A stretch of DNA of 64,000 nt, taken from the NCBI GenBank assembly GCA_001599975.1, contig BCIO01000002.1:3607883-3671882 (forward strand), given 5' to 3'. Below are positions 31,862 through 43,547 of the stretch, piece after piece (within the stretch, counting starts at the first letter, position 1; every line of letters begins with the position of its first letter). Source of the stretch: Cystobasidiopsis lactophilus. Taxonomy: Eukaryota > Basidiomycota > Agaricostilbomycetes > Agaricostilbales > Chionosphaeraceae. Made by a program: the position numbers and the translations under genes. The notes beneath the pieces were generated by a model, which searched no databases, was not told where the DNA came from, and worked only from the letters and a program-made list of their open reading frames with translations.

Positions 31862-33891
31862 ATGGGGCCGCAGCAGCAGCAGTACTGGCAGCACCATACC
31901 AAGGCCCAGCTGTCGACCACGTCCAGCTCTGCGTCGAGCAGTCCCTTGATGCCCGCCCTCTTCTCACCGCCGGCGCATCATCGGCTCTCCTTTGACTCGA
32001 CCAAGACGAGTCCGGACGACAAGGACCTGGCGCCACCAGCGCCGCCGTTGGCCATGCCAGGTCTGGCCGCCGAAGACGTTCAGCACATCTCTGAACTGGC
32101 AGACTCGGCTTCGTCGCTCATCACCTTCTTCTGGCTGGCCGATGACTTCTCCCGGCCAAGTCCAGCCAATGTTCGCAAGAGGAGCGCCCTGCCTCGCTTT
32201 GCCCGCTTCATGCACGACGTGCTCGCAACCAGTTCGTTTCGTTGTTGCGCATAAATTTTTGGTGTTGACTGACACGAATGCCTCGCAGCTCAAGTCTCCC
32301 AAGCCGTCATTGTTCTCTCCCTGCTCTTCATCAATAGGCTACGGCTGGCGGTCTCGCCGGTCAGGGGCGAGGCAGGGTCCGAGTTCTCGATCGCCACCAC
32401 CAGCTTGATGATGTGCGTTATACCCCTCCCTTGCCGCCATTGCCCTCCTGACCACGAAAGCGCAGTGCCAACAAGCTCTGCGATGATCATACGTACTCTG
32501 CAGCCACTTGGGCTTCGGTGTCCGGCATTCCGTAAGTTCGGGTTCTGACAGGTCTGAAACAAAGGTCAGATCCAGGGAGCTAACTAAATTCGGTGCGAGC
32601 ACAGGATGCCAGATCTGATTGCGGCCGAAAGAGAATTCTTATTGGGGCTCAAGCACAACCTGCATGTCAAGTTGGAGGAGTACACGCGGTGGCAAATGTT
32701 GCTCACCGGCCTGGGCATGGCGCAAAAGGAGACCGGCCTAGCGAAGCGAAAGTGGTCTCAGTCTCAACACCAAGCTGCCACCACGCCCACCGTGCGCTCC
32801 TCGGTCCAGTTTCCCATGCTCGATCAGCAACAGCCGCCAGCGTCAGCGAGACCAATGGCCCCGCTGCCGAGACACCACCAGCAACCTTATGCTGGTCAAC
32901 TTTCTGCCGCCTATGTCCCACCTTCTCTCTACTACGGCCTTCACCAACAGCCCCTCTCGGCTGTGCCGCCCGCTTTCTATCGCAAGCGCTCGTTTCCGGA
33001 CAGCGCGCCGCCACCGCCTCTGCAACCCGCAGCACCAGCGAGCAACAAGCGCCAAGCGACCGAGCTCCGCACCTTCTCCAGGTCACAGCCACCTCCTGAA
33101 TCAGCGCCGTCGTCCGTGGGGCCGACTTCAAACGACAACGGAAATCTTACATACTTGTCAAGGGGCCGCGCTTCGCCGCAGGTTTTCGTGCCTCCGCACG
33201 TGAGTCCAAATTTGCTTTTGTCGTGCTCGCCTATTGTTCTTTCTTACTCAACGCGAATGATGTCAAACAGTTGCACTTCTACTCATTGGCCGCTGGACAA
33301 CGGATGGGCATTGCGCATCAGGTCCGACCGCAGGTCATCATCAATCCGCCCCAGCTGCCCGTCATGCCCGAGCGGCCGCGGCTGGAGCGCACACAGAGGG
33401 ACAGCTTCTCTCTGTCGCCCATTGACTTCAAGCGGAGGACCACTTTCCACCTGGCGCCGTCGCACCTCCACTACTCGCCCGCGTCCTACCTGCTGCCATC
33501 AAACTCGCTCCCACCGCCAGTCGTGCCCTCCTCGGCCTCTGTGCCCATTTCCACTGTGCCGCTGCCACCGGTCCCGCCACAGCAAGTCTATGCGCCTCCA
33601 CCTCCTTTCTCGACGTTTTGCAACGCTGGCCACCCGGGCGTCTTCACGGCGCACCAGTCCTACCTCCCACCTCCGCTAGGCGCGACTTCAGGCCCCATGG
33701 CTATGCCACTTTCCTATATTCAGCCGCAGCCGGCTCTCGCGGCACATCTGGCGTCTTGGCAGTTCCAGTTTCCAGCGCACCCCATTCATCCGCCACCGCA
33801 CACGGTCATCCCGGCCCTGACGCCGACGCCTCCCAACTTTGTTTCCCATTCGCTTTCCTCACCATTATCGCATCATCAGCATCAACTTTAA
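31862..33891 (+). CDS. Pcl/Pho80-type cyclin with long Pro-rich tail
   Basis: The ATG is at 31862 (MGPQQQQYWQHHT) and the stop at 33889-33891; about four introns. After a Gln/Ser-rich leader, the cyclin box reads LADSASSLITFFWLADDFSR, LPRFARFMHDVLATT, VSQAVIVLSLLFINRLR, then across two introns SLMIANKLCDDHTYSAATWA, AEREFLLGLKHNLHVKLEEY and TRWQMLLTGLG. The A-N-K-x-x-D-D-x-T-Y-S-x-x-x-W-A block is diagnostic of Pcl1/2/9-type partners of the Pho85/Cdk5 kinase. The remaining 400 or so residues are Pro/Ser/Gln-rich and disordered, as in several fungal Pcl proteins. Likely roles are in cell-cycle entry, polarity or nutrient response, not decidable here. Confidence 0.87.
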
Positions 33892-34579
33892 TCGGAAATC
33901 TCTTACATCCTTACTTTTGTTTGCATTCGCCTCATCCGCGCCTTTTCGCCTTACCAATAGCATCATCCTTTCCACGCGCTTCTTCTACCCGAACTGGCCT
34001 CAACACGTTATACCCTTCTCTTCACCCGTTGGACGCCCATCCATCTCTCGCTGTGCGATCACCCTATCCCTCAACGATACCCTATCCCCCGCCTCCTCCA
34101 ATCTTACCATGTAGACAACAAGAAGAGACAGACGTTAGAAGCAGACAGCGTTCGTATATATTTCTGGTTCAAGAGAAGCGCAATCTTTTGGGGGCGGTTT
34201 GCTCTGCTGGCTTGGATGCCAGCGATCTCGCCTCCTTTTTTCATGGTTCTAGCATGCTTCTCCAGCTGTTTGCATTTCTAAACACGGAAAACCCTGAAAT
34301 CTGGCTTTGTCGGCTGCAATTTGCCACCATCATCGATGCATGAGCTGCCCCCACGAGATTTCGGTCTTCTTCTCGGCGCCCGTCGTTCTCGTTCAGTCTG
34401 GGTTGTTCCTGTTTATAACACCTTTCATTTCAGTACCCAGCGCTTTTGGCGGCAGCGAGCGAGACGGCTGCAAGAGCGGGAGCACAGGCCTGCGCAGGGG
34501 CTCATTCGCTTTTTGACCGGACAGCTCCTGTTTTGTTGTCCGTGGACTAGCGTCCTCGCCTTTGGGCTCTCCGGCCAGC
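33892..34579. other. Intergenic, 3' region of the cyclin gene and promoter of the next gene
   Basis: About 690 bp between two plus-strand genes. CT-rich at its left part. No exon or RNA gene recognised. Confidence 0.45.
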
Positions 34580-36124
34580 ATGGCAGACGCCTCTTGTGAG
34601 TGCCTTGACGATTGCCCTGGCTGGCAACCAAGCTAACACTGGCCCATCAGCGACTTCAACCTATATAAAGTGAGCCCGCTGTTTGCTCGGATGTCGCGCA
34701 TCGGATGGCTGCTGAACGGCACCATCCAGCACCTACACCACCGCTCCTCAGCAAATCCCTACCGTTGCCCTGTCAGGAAGCCCATTGGGCAACAGTGCTA
34801 GAAAAGGCTTCCCAATCGTGGGCTATGTGATCATTGGTGTGGCATGCGCCATCTTTGGCGTCTACTTTTGCTACAAGGCGTACCGGTGGGTGTGGCTGTA
34901 CCGACATCGGGAGGGCGCAGTGTCGTTGGGGCAGGCGGAAAAGTATGGGAGCTCAAGGCCGACGGCGGCAGCGTCCGACTACTCGCTCTCAGTGCCCAAC
35001 AGGCCTTACACCCGCTTTCGCGATTCGTCCTACAGCCGGTCCAGCTACTCTGCCCCGCCGTCGTCCGACGAGAAGGCGCAGGACCTTGTTGAGCAGCTCG
35101 AGTCCCCCACCACCCCCAACTCGGCCACCCTGTTGGCGCAGCACCAGGACCACTCGACCCTGTCCACTAACTACCTTCGCACCAACGGCTCCCGCAACTC
35201 GCTTACCAGCGCGGCCATGCTCTCCTCCACCTCTAGGAACTCCTTGGGCAACACCTCCAGCTCAAATGTCAACCGCCGCTCGATCGGCTCCATCTCCGCC
35301 CTCAGCATGCATGGCCCTTCCAGCCCCGTCCAACCTCGTACACAGCGTCTATCTGGTGCTCCTCACTCGCCATACTCAAGAGTGGACATTGTGCCACCAG
35401 CGCCTCTTGGCGTGGTTGGCAACTCGGTCGTCGCAACGAACAAGAGCACGCTCGCCTTCTCCACGCACTCTGGCATCTCTGGCGGTGACGACTCGGATCG
35501 GGAGATGCTGTTCAACCCGGAAGAGTTCGAGCAGCGGAATAAGGCGGCCGACGAATTTCAGGCGGCCAAGGCGCACTACCTGGCTCAAGGGCCACGGTTC
35601 GCGTCTTCTTCGACGATAGGGCCATTCCAGGTGCGTTTCATCGTCTCCCATACCAAGCTGTCAATTGATCAGAACGCTCTAATGCGCAGGACCAATTCGA
35701 GGCCAACTCGCCACCAAGCCGAATCGGCAGCCTGCCTGACGTGCAACAATACGAGCCAGCACGGGCACCCACTCCCTCAGAAGCCGGGTGGTCCGAGTCG
35801 GAAGAGTCTAAAAGGGCCACCTCGCCCAACCGGCAGTCGCAGTCTCAGCGCAGCCCGCTCGAGCACTCCACCTCGCCTCTCGACCGATTGACATTGAACC
35901 TCCACCGGGAGTCGCTGTCAAGAGGGCGAGACTCTACTTCTACCTCCGACCAGGGCTCTTCGTCCGGCACAAACCGGGACCAGTCCATCGAGAGCGGTCA
36001 ATATAGGTGAGGCGAGACGTTCCCTCAAAGCGTTTTTACATGGCTAAGTCTCAGACAAATCCCTCTTAGAACGCCTCGGTCCCATCTAGACGACCTCTTG
36101 GGGGGCAGCAGTGCGCCCCAATAA
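34580..36124 (+). CDS. Single-pass membrane protein with Ser-rich cytosolic tail
   Basis: The start ATG 34580 gives a minimal exon (MADASSTSTYI) that joins in phase through two introns to NTYTTAPQQIPTVALSGSPL and GNSARKGFPIVGYVIIG. One hydrophobic helix follows (IVGYVIIGVACAIFGVYFCY) with a positive K-A-Y-R-W-V-W-L-Y-R-H-R border, so the N-terminus of about 40 residues, Ser/Thr-rich, should face outside or lumen and the 400-residue Ser/Asn/Pro-rich tail should face the cytosol. Near the end an intron at 36008-36055 probably removes an apparent stop and extends the product to QIPLRTPRSHLDDLLGGSSA. No signal peptide or known domain. The layout recalls fungal cell-surface sensors or polarity anchors, but this is only shape-level inference. 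Confidence 0.68.
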
Positions 36125-36358
36125 CGAACAAAAGGCTGCGTTGTACATCCACACCACCAAGTGGCACCAAGCTTTAATCACGCCAGGCTTCCTTTCGTTC
36201 TGTGGACAATGGACTTTTGCTTTGTAGTTATAGCAGCTCCCATGCATATTATCCCACATCGTTTTGCCCGCTTTCCCACGAGCTTTTGTCGTAGACTGTT
36301 TTGATGGAGCGACATCTTCCGTCTTGGCCACCGCCGTCCACCTCACCCCTCAAAAATT

Positions 36359-37787
36359 ATGAGCTGCTCGCTTTGTCGGTCGCTCAAACACACCAGCACG
36401 CGCTCCTTGAAGCACTCCTTAGGTGCAGCACCGGCTCTGAGCAAGCGGTATGCGCAAACAGAGGCCGCTCCTGCAAATTCGACGCCGCCGCCCAAAGCTC
36501 CCGTTCAATGGCGCCGACCGCTTCCCGCAGGCAAGCTGGCAGCCTACGATGAAGCGCTGAAGCTCATAGAGCAAGATTCGCAAGAGAAAAAAGCTGAAGC
36601 TGCCAGCCTGCGGGCCCAAATTGCGAAAAGTCCAGAGGCGGAAGCGAATGGGCAGTTGAAGGCACAGGCAGAAGAGCTGGAGGCTTTGGCCGAGATCAAT
36701 GACCCAGAAACCCGGTTCCTGTTCTCCAGAGGGCTAGGTGAGCCTCATTTTCAAGCGAGGACAAGGCTCTTCGTCCAGAGCTCAAAATTTCTGAGCAGGC
36801 GACTTCTCGAAGCCCGTCTTCCGAAAGCTCTACGACAGCCGATGGCGCAAGGACGGGGCGCTAGCGGAATTGGTAAGTGTCGCTGGTGGTCGATCCATCG
36901 CTCGGCTAAAGGCTAAGGGGTGGTCTCCAGATGCTGAGGCTGCGAAAAGCCCACATCTTGCCAGATCTCCTGCCCTCCATTGACCCGACCGTGGATCTCA
37001 TCGTAAAGCTACAAGATGGAAGTATCGTGAAGCCTGAGCGCATCTTGGAACCCAAAGAAGTGGGTGCCAACTCTCATCGCGATTCGTCTTTACTGAAGTC
37101 GGACATCAGACCCTCTCTGGTCTTTCAGTCGAAGCCAGAATCTTACACGGTGGAGACAAGTTGTACACACTGGCACTCGTTGATTTGGGTAGGCCCATTT
37201 CTTGCCATGGCAGCGGCAGAAAAGCTCACAGGCGACACCAGATGTGCCCAATGAGCACACCGCACGATATGACACCTACTGCCACCAACTGATGTGAGTC
37301 TTGAATCTTGTTCGGACAGCTGGCAGTCTCATCAGGCCCCCACAGCATTAACGTTCCTCTCAACGCCTCAAAGTCGCTTATTCCCCAAGACGCCGAGTCT
37401 ATCTTGTCCTATATCCCTCCTCATCCGCAAAATGGCTCCGAGCTACATCGATACACCTACGTGTTGCTAGAGCAGCCGGCTGCCCTGGCCGGCATCCCGT
37501 CCGACTCGGTGGCGCGTCAAAACTTTGACCTCCGAGCTTTCCAGGAAGAGCACGAGCTGCTCCCCGTTGGCATCCACTACTTCAGGGAGCAGTGGACGCC
37601 CACCGTCTCTGACATCTACGCGGAAGTGCTCAGTGGGTCACCTTTTAATTTGATCGGCGCGTCCTCCATTTGTTTGTTGATGTTGACATTTCGTTTATCT
37701 CTGGCAGAGACCAAGGAGCCCAAATACAGCATGCGCATGCCTCGTATCAACATGTACAAGCTGCTGCAAGGGAGCAATGCAATTTGA
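36359..37787 (+). CDS. Mitochondrial ribosomal protein mL38 (PEBP-like, MRPL35 family)
   Basis: Starts MSCSLCRSLKHTSTRSLKHS at 36359, a mitochondrial leader, and ends YKLLQGSNAI at 37787. Family features: WRRPLPAGKLAAYDEALKLI, LEALAEINDPETRFLFSRGL, KPVFRKLYDSRWRKDGALAE, ILPDLLPSIDPTVDL, then the PEBP-like domain YTLALVDLDA, PNEHTARYDTYCHQL, NIPLNASKSLIP, SYIPPHPQNGSELHRYTYVL and FREQWTPTVSDIYAEVL. About six introns. mL38 is a large-subunit mitoribosome protein in the central protuberance region; its PEBP fold is not thought to be enzymatic. The apparent frame changes are all explained by in-phase introns. Confidence 0.92.
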
Positions 37788-38088
37788 CTCCGCTTTTAGG
37801 CTCCCACCTACGTGAACCGAAGGTGACGCTGGCTTGAGAAACGTTCCGCTGCTCCTTCGTCGGCCATCACCACATTCTGTTTGTTTCTTGTGTTCCACCA
37901 CCTCGTTCAGCACACCTGTTTGTATTCTTATAACCCAAACCTGCTTTGGTTCCGCCCTTGAGGCAGCGCATCCGCATCACCGATCCTCCCCAGATTCCTG
38001 CCGAAGGGAGCTGGCCGCCTGTTTGGCAAGCGGACTTGGCTCTGTCGCACTTCCGATAGCAGTTCTAACACATCAGCACCCCAGTTGG
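37788..38088. other. Short intergenic region
   Basis: A 301-bp spacer between two plus-strand genes, holding one 3' region and one promoter. Nothing specific recognised. Confidence 0.45.
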
Positions 38089-41000
38089 ATGCAGTACACC
38101 GCGCCAACGCTGCACGATGCGTTCGGAGCGCGCTCGCTGACCGTCTTCAAGGACATCCTGCGGCCGCCCTCCTCCAGCCGCAAAAATAACCAAGGCTACG
38201 CCAACCTGTCCTCATCTCTGTCTAAATCACCAAGATGGGAGACTTACAGCACTCACGCACCGGCGGCAGTCGTGAACAGGAGGGACATGAGCGGCCGAAC
38301 TGTTCTGCACCTGATAGCCAATGCCGCCGACGCCCTGCTCTACCTTGAAGCGCTTCTCGACTCGCCCAATGTCAACATTAACTTGCAGGATGCCGAATCG
38401 GGGTGGACGGCCTTGCACAGGGCTCTGTACGCGGGCAACTTGGTGGCGGCCAAGATTTTGGTGTCTAGGACGGACTGCGACATGTCGATCAAGGACCACG
38501 AAGGTGTGTATCCTCATTTCATGGACTTGAAAACTCTGGTCTTACGCCGGAGGCGCATCAAGGGCTCACTGCGTTTGATGTGTGGAACGGCAGCATCGAA
38601 GGTACCAACCCAAAAGACAACCCGGGCGAGGCCAGCCGGCTAGAGCTCTTCACCTGGGGCACCAACCGGGATTTTGTGTTGGGGTTCTCAACGGACGGCG
38701 ATCGGCAACTTCCAGAGCGGGTATCTTTACGAAATCGTCAGTCTGGCAAGCGAGTCTTGGTCGATCGAGTGGGCGCCAAGGCCATCGCCATGTCTAAGGT
38801 TGTTACTGGCATTGTCACCTCAGAGAACCAGGACAACACCCGGGTTTGTGGGCTCGGTTACAAGAGCACGGTGGCCAAGTCTGGAGGTGGCCAGAAAAAG
38901 GACAGCCGCAGCCAGTTCGCCTTCGAGCCGCTGGCCGACTTCCGCCACAAGGTCGCCCACATTGCGCTGGGGCTGGACCACACCGTCATCTTGACCACTA
39001 ACGGCGAGGTCTTTACGTACGGCCTCAACCACTTTAACCAGCTGGGCTACGTCTTGGACCCCCCAACGACGAAAACTAGCGAGGAGCCGATGCAGCAGTC
39101 GCCGCGCAAAGTGGCCTCTTTGAAGAAGGAACGCATTCTTGGCGTCGCGGCCAGCCGATATCACACCGCCGCATACAGCTCGGAAGCCCTCTACACCTGG
39201 GGTGGCAACAAGGGCCAGCTCGGCTACAACTCTGGGCTCACTCAAGCTTCTCCGCGCATAGTCTCCAATGCACCTACCGGCGTCATTCAGGTCGTGGCCT
39301 CTGATCTAGCGACGGCGTGCCTGCTGGACACCGCCGAAGTCTTCGTCCTCTTTCGCAACGCCAGCTTCAAGATGTCCTTTCCTCTGAACCGCTTTCCTGG
39401 CTCCATCAAAGTTTCATATCGACCGCCTACACAAAAGCCGGCGATCGCCAAGCTCGCAGCCGGAGGGTCGGACTTGGTCGCCATCTCGGACATGGGCGAC
39501 GTCTACGCGTGGCGGCTCGACGACACCATTATCGACACGGCGCAGGCTTCTCGCTCCGCTGTTCGGCTCTGGGACCTCCGGCGAAAGTTTACTGCAGTCG
39601 TCGATGCCGCCTGCTACAACGATTCGGTCATCCTTTGCACTCGGTCCGGCCACGTCTTCGTTCGCCAGCGTAAAGCTGAAGCCAAGTCGGACGTGCGGAC
39701 CAACGTTCCGGTTCTAAATCGAAGGCAGTACAAGTTCCACCGCATCCCTTTCCTCCAGCGCATCACTTCGGTGGCCACCAATGGCTTCGGAGCGTTTGGA
39801 GCCATTCGATCAGATGTTGTCGTGCCCAAGATGGCTTGGGAAGGGACGCACTGGAGCGAGGATTTTCTCAGCATCCTCCCGCACTGGCAGCGGCTGCTGA
39901 AGGAGGACGCCAAGCTGCAGGAGCTCGACAGCGGCAAGTCGGACGAGGTGGACGAGGACGCCTTGGAGCGTGACGCTGTGGAGGGCCTGGCGCTGTGCTC
40001 TCTGATCGAAGAGTGGGACAGCTCTTTCGAAAGTCTGAGCCACAGTTGCGACCTGCACCTGGCTGTCCAAGACAGACGCATCCCAGTCCACCGAGCTATC
40101 CTCACCGCCCGCTGCCCGGCCCTCGCTGCCCTCTTCTCTGGCACTTCCAGCAACACGTCCTTCACTTTTGATGCACAAGCCAAGACCTTGGCCGTTCAGT
40201 CCGTCGACTTCATTGTCATCCTCTTGCTCCTGCAGCACATCTATTCCGACTCGTTCCCGTGCCTTTGGGACCCACGCATCGTCGCCCGCATGCGCACTCA
40301 GTATCCACAGCTGGCCTTAAAGATCATCCGAGACGAGCTCCAGCGAATGGCTCATCTCCTGCAACTACCAGTTTTGGGCCGAATTTGCGGCGCGCTCGAA
40401 AAGGTCACCGGCGAGATTCGGCTGCCATCGGACATGGCCAAGATCCAACCATCCCTCAATACTTCCAACCCGTCCGATGGCTTCTCCGCCCCAGACGTCG
40501 CAATCCACCTTGCGGACAAAGTTGTTCGGTGCCACGGCTGCGTTCTTCGCGCTCGCTGCCCCTTCTTCTCTGCCCTACTAGACAACCCAGTTTGGACATC
40601 TAGACGTCGAGCCCAGTCCTCGACCGCGATAGACATCGATCTACAGCATATTCCATCTCAGCAGTTTTCGACCATTCTTGCCTACATTTATTGCGATGCG
40701 GAGAACGAGTTTGATTATACAAGTGAGCGGCGTGCGGCGGCACTCCTGGTGACGTGGGACTGATGCTAGGTCTCGCAGCGTTTGAGTCAGCAGACAAGGC
40801 TATCGACTCCATCATGGCTGTCCTTGCGGTGGCGGATGAGCTCATGATCGACGGCCTCAAGTCGGATTGCTCTCGCCATCTGGTCCCATTCAGTATGTCC
40901 TCGGTCTGTATCCAACCAGGTCCCGAACTCACACTCTGGGGCACTGCCAGTCGATCTTCGGACCGTGGGCAGCATTTTCTTGGACGCCGACACCTTCCAC

Positions 41001-42224
41001 GCAGACGCACTCGCCAACGCCTGCGCCTTCTACATTTGCTGCAACCTAGAGACCGCTTTGGAGAGCGGGTTCCTGGGCGAGTTGCCGACCTACTTGATGC
41101 AGCGGCTGGCCGAGTTCGGTCGCGCGAAGCAGGGAGCCCGCGCTCCACTCACCCGGTCGGGCCTGTTGATTAGCGAGCTGGTGGAAAGACACGCCAGCTG
41201 GCTGGAAGAGCAAGATTTGGCGCGACCTCCGACCGCCCAGCCTCACCGGACTCGCCAATACACCAGGTCACCCGTGCTCTCGCCGTCTTCGCTTCCAACA
41301 TCGCCTCCCGTCTTTCCAAAAATGTCACCTGCGCCTGGGCCGACATCTAATTTCATTTCTCGCGAGCCGTCCCCTGTACTACTCCCCGAAGCTTCCGGCC
41401 CCGATGACACCATGTTTCCCATCGACGACATCGACATTGGCGTCTCCGACCACCCTCTACCCTCCAAAAAGTCATGGTCGCTCTCAGAGACCCCACCGCG
41501 AACCGACGATCTACGCTCCATCATGGCATCCCAGGGTCGATCGGCATCAAGCAGCAAGCAGGGCGTCTATCGACCGCCCATCGCTTCGCAACCCGAGTCT
41601 TCCAAGGCTTCGCCCGCGCCAGGGCCGCCCATGACCTTCAACAGCGGTGGTTGGCGCAGACCATCCGCCAACAAAGCTTCCTTGCTTTCCATTCAGGCCC
41701 AGCAGGCCGTTGCGCCAGCTTCCGTCAGTGCACCTCCGGCCGAACCATCGCCGCCGTCCTCTTCTGGAACTAGGACTCCGATCAGACCACTCTCGGCGAG
41801 GAAAGACTTGACGTCTGCCGTCGGCGCTCCCGTCATCTCCCCAGTCCGGACGCCTTCAGCCACCTTGTCTGCCCAGTCGCAACGGACGAGGTCTCAAGAA
41901 GCGTGGGCCAACTACAGCCCTTCCTTCTTCGCTCCGGCTTCGCCTTCTCCACGCGGGTCCACCTCTTTCTCCGCCATTCAGTCGGCACAGCAGGACGAGG
42001 ACGACACCGTCCGCAATGTGCGCAAGGCGCCGAAGTCGCTTGCCGAGATCCAGCAAGAAGAGGAGTTCGAGACTTGGTTTGCGAACGAGAGCAAGAAGTA
42101 CACGGAAACCCAGCAGCGTACGGTAGACCCGAAGCCGCGTCGAGGTCGAGGAGGTGGCGGAGGCGGCGGCGGCGGTCAAGGCAAAGGGAGGTCTCGCAAA
42201 ACGAGCGCCAAGGGGCCTACGTGA
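38089..42224 (+). CDS. Ankyrin-RCC1-BTB protein, IBtk-like
   Basis: The ATG is at 38089 and the stop at 42222-42224; only three introns, near 38505-38550, 40720-40772 and 40892-40950. Domain order: ankyrin repeats (SGRTVLHLIANAADALLYLE; SGWTALHRALYAGNLVAAKI), RCC1-type repeats (LFTWGTNRDFVLG, VFTYGLNHFNQLGYV, ALYTWGGNKGQLGYNSG), a first BTB (HSCDLHLAVQDRRIPVHRAI), a second BTB (DVAIHLADKVVRCHGCVLRA, FSTILAYIYCDAENEFDY) with a BACK-like helical part, and a long disordered tail with a conserved SLAEIQQEEEFETWFANE motif and a Gly/Arg-rich end. This architecture is that of IBtk (inhibitor of Bruton tyrosine kinase) homologues, which serve as Cul3 adaptors in animals. Fungal role unknown; Cul3 adaptor is inference. 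Confidence 0.9.
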
Positions 42225-42346
42225 TGTCTTGTACTGCTCCCGTGTGACATTTGCTGCTGAAGGTCGCGAGAGGTTCGCCGTCACCTGAGCCTGAGGCCCT
42301 GACCTTCTTCACGGCTTTTCCGCACACCGTCGTCGAATGACTGAGT

Positions 42347-43510
42347 ATGCGTCGCTCATCTTGTGGAGCGCGCGATAAGGTAGCTAAGTTATCTCTGGTA
42401 GCATCTCAGACCATGACGCTGTCCGTGGGACGGACGACGACGCTGCGACGAGTCGACTTTCTTGCGTCAATCTGGGCTACCTCTCGGACCCATTTGCGCA
42501 ATACTTTGTCGCAAAGCCGGAAACCAGGCCTCCTCTCATCAATGTCGGAACGCATGCCAGGACCTACGCGGTGGATCGGATTGTGGAATCGTTTCTGGCG
42601 GCCAACAGTGGCTCGCAGAAGCAGATCGTGTCCCTCGGAGCTGGCACCGACACGCGCTATTTTCGTTTCTGCAGCAGACCAGACCTGCTTGAAAAGATCG
42701 CTCGCTATGTGGAAATCGACTTTGCCGAGTCAACGCGGAGGAAAGCTGGGATCATCGCCCAGGAGGCCGCCTTCGCAACGGCGTTAGGCTCAGAGCGCTC
42801 CATTGGTAGGCGGGCAGGGCTGCGGTAGTCTCACTCTCTAATCAGTTGTCGCTAGACGGGGATGGCCTGCGAGCAGGAAAATATGCCCTGCTGCCGGGTG
42901 ACTTGGGCGACTTCGACAAAGGCATTGGGCAGGCCCTCATGGCAGCGCCTCTCAACCTCTTGAGCGCGGACGTCGATACACTCTTCATCGCGGAGTGTGT
43001 GTTCATCTACCTAGATCCAGCTGTTTCCGCCGCGGTCATGCGCTGGTGCTCCGCCACATTTTCTTCCGCCATGATTCTGATGTACGATCCCATCAACTTC
43101 GAAGATGCGTTTGGTCAGATGATGGTCAATAATCTGAAGGTGAATTCATCTCAGTTCCGAGAGCAACGCAGTCAAGGGCTGAGCAGTGGATCAGCGTCGT
43201 AACATTTCTTTGCCTGGGAGCTCCATCAACCGGTCGACTGAGGCTGTTCGACTCCGAGCTCTACAAACTGGCTTTTCGACCGCCAAATCTCTTGGACTCG
43301 ACGCTGTTCGTAAGAAACGTATTTCGCGGCAGGAGCGGACGAGGTGTGTGCGCAGTCTATCGCGCTTGTCATCTAAGGCCTCATATTCCATTGCTCAGGA
43401 TCTCGCGCCTTGAGATGCTGGACGAAATCGAAGAGCTGGATTTACTTTTGTCTCATTATGCCCTAACTTGGGCAACAAATTCGACGCCATTTCAGAACAT
43501 CGACCTCTGA
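42347..43510 (+). CDS. PPM1: Leucine carboxyl methyltransferase 1 (PP2A methyltransferase)
   Basis: Start at 42347: a short exon (MRRSS) splices in phase to [20 protein letters not shown], the expected LCMT start. Then [48 protein letters not shown] (SAM-binding), [56 protein letters not shown], an intron, [20 protein letters not shown] and the end [28 protein letters not shown]. The enzyme methylates the C-terminal Leu of the PP2A catalytic subunit, controlling assembly of phosphatase holoenzymes. Four introns. It lies 122 bp behind the IBtk-like gene and only 37 bp tail-to-tail from the aspartic protease gene. Confidence 0.94.
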
Positions 43511-43547
43511 CCCTGAAAATTTGACCGACGACCGGAACTAACGCCAC

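Noticed and set aside
42140-42200. GGC/GGA-rich stretch as a DNA repeat
   Set aside because: It encodes the Gly/Arg-rich end of the IBtk-like protein in frame, so it is coding low complexity.
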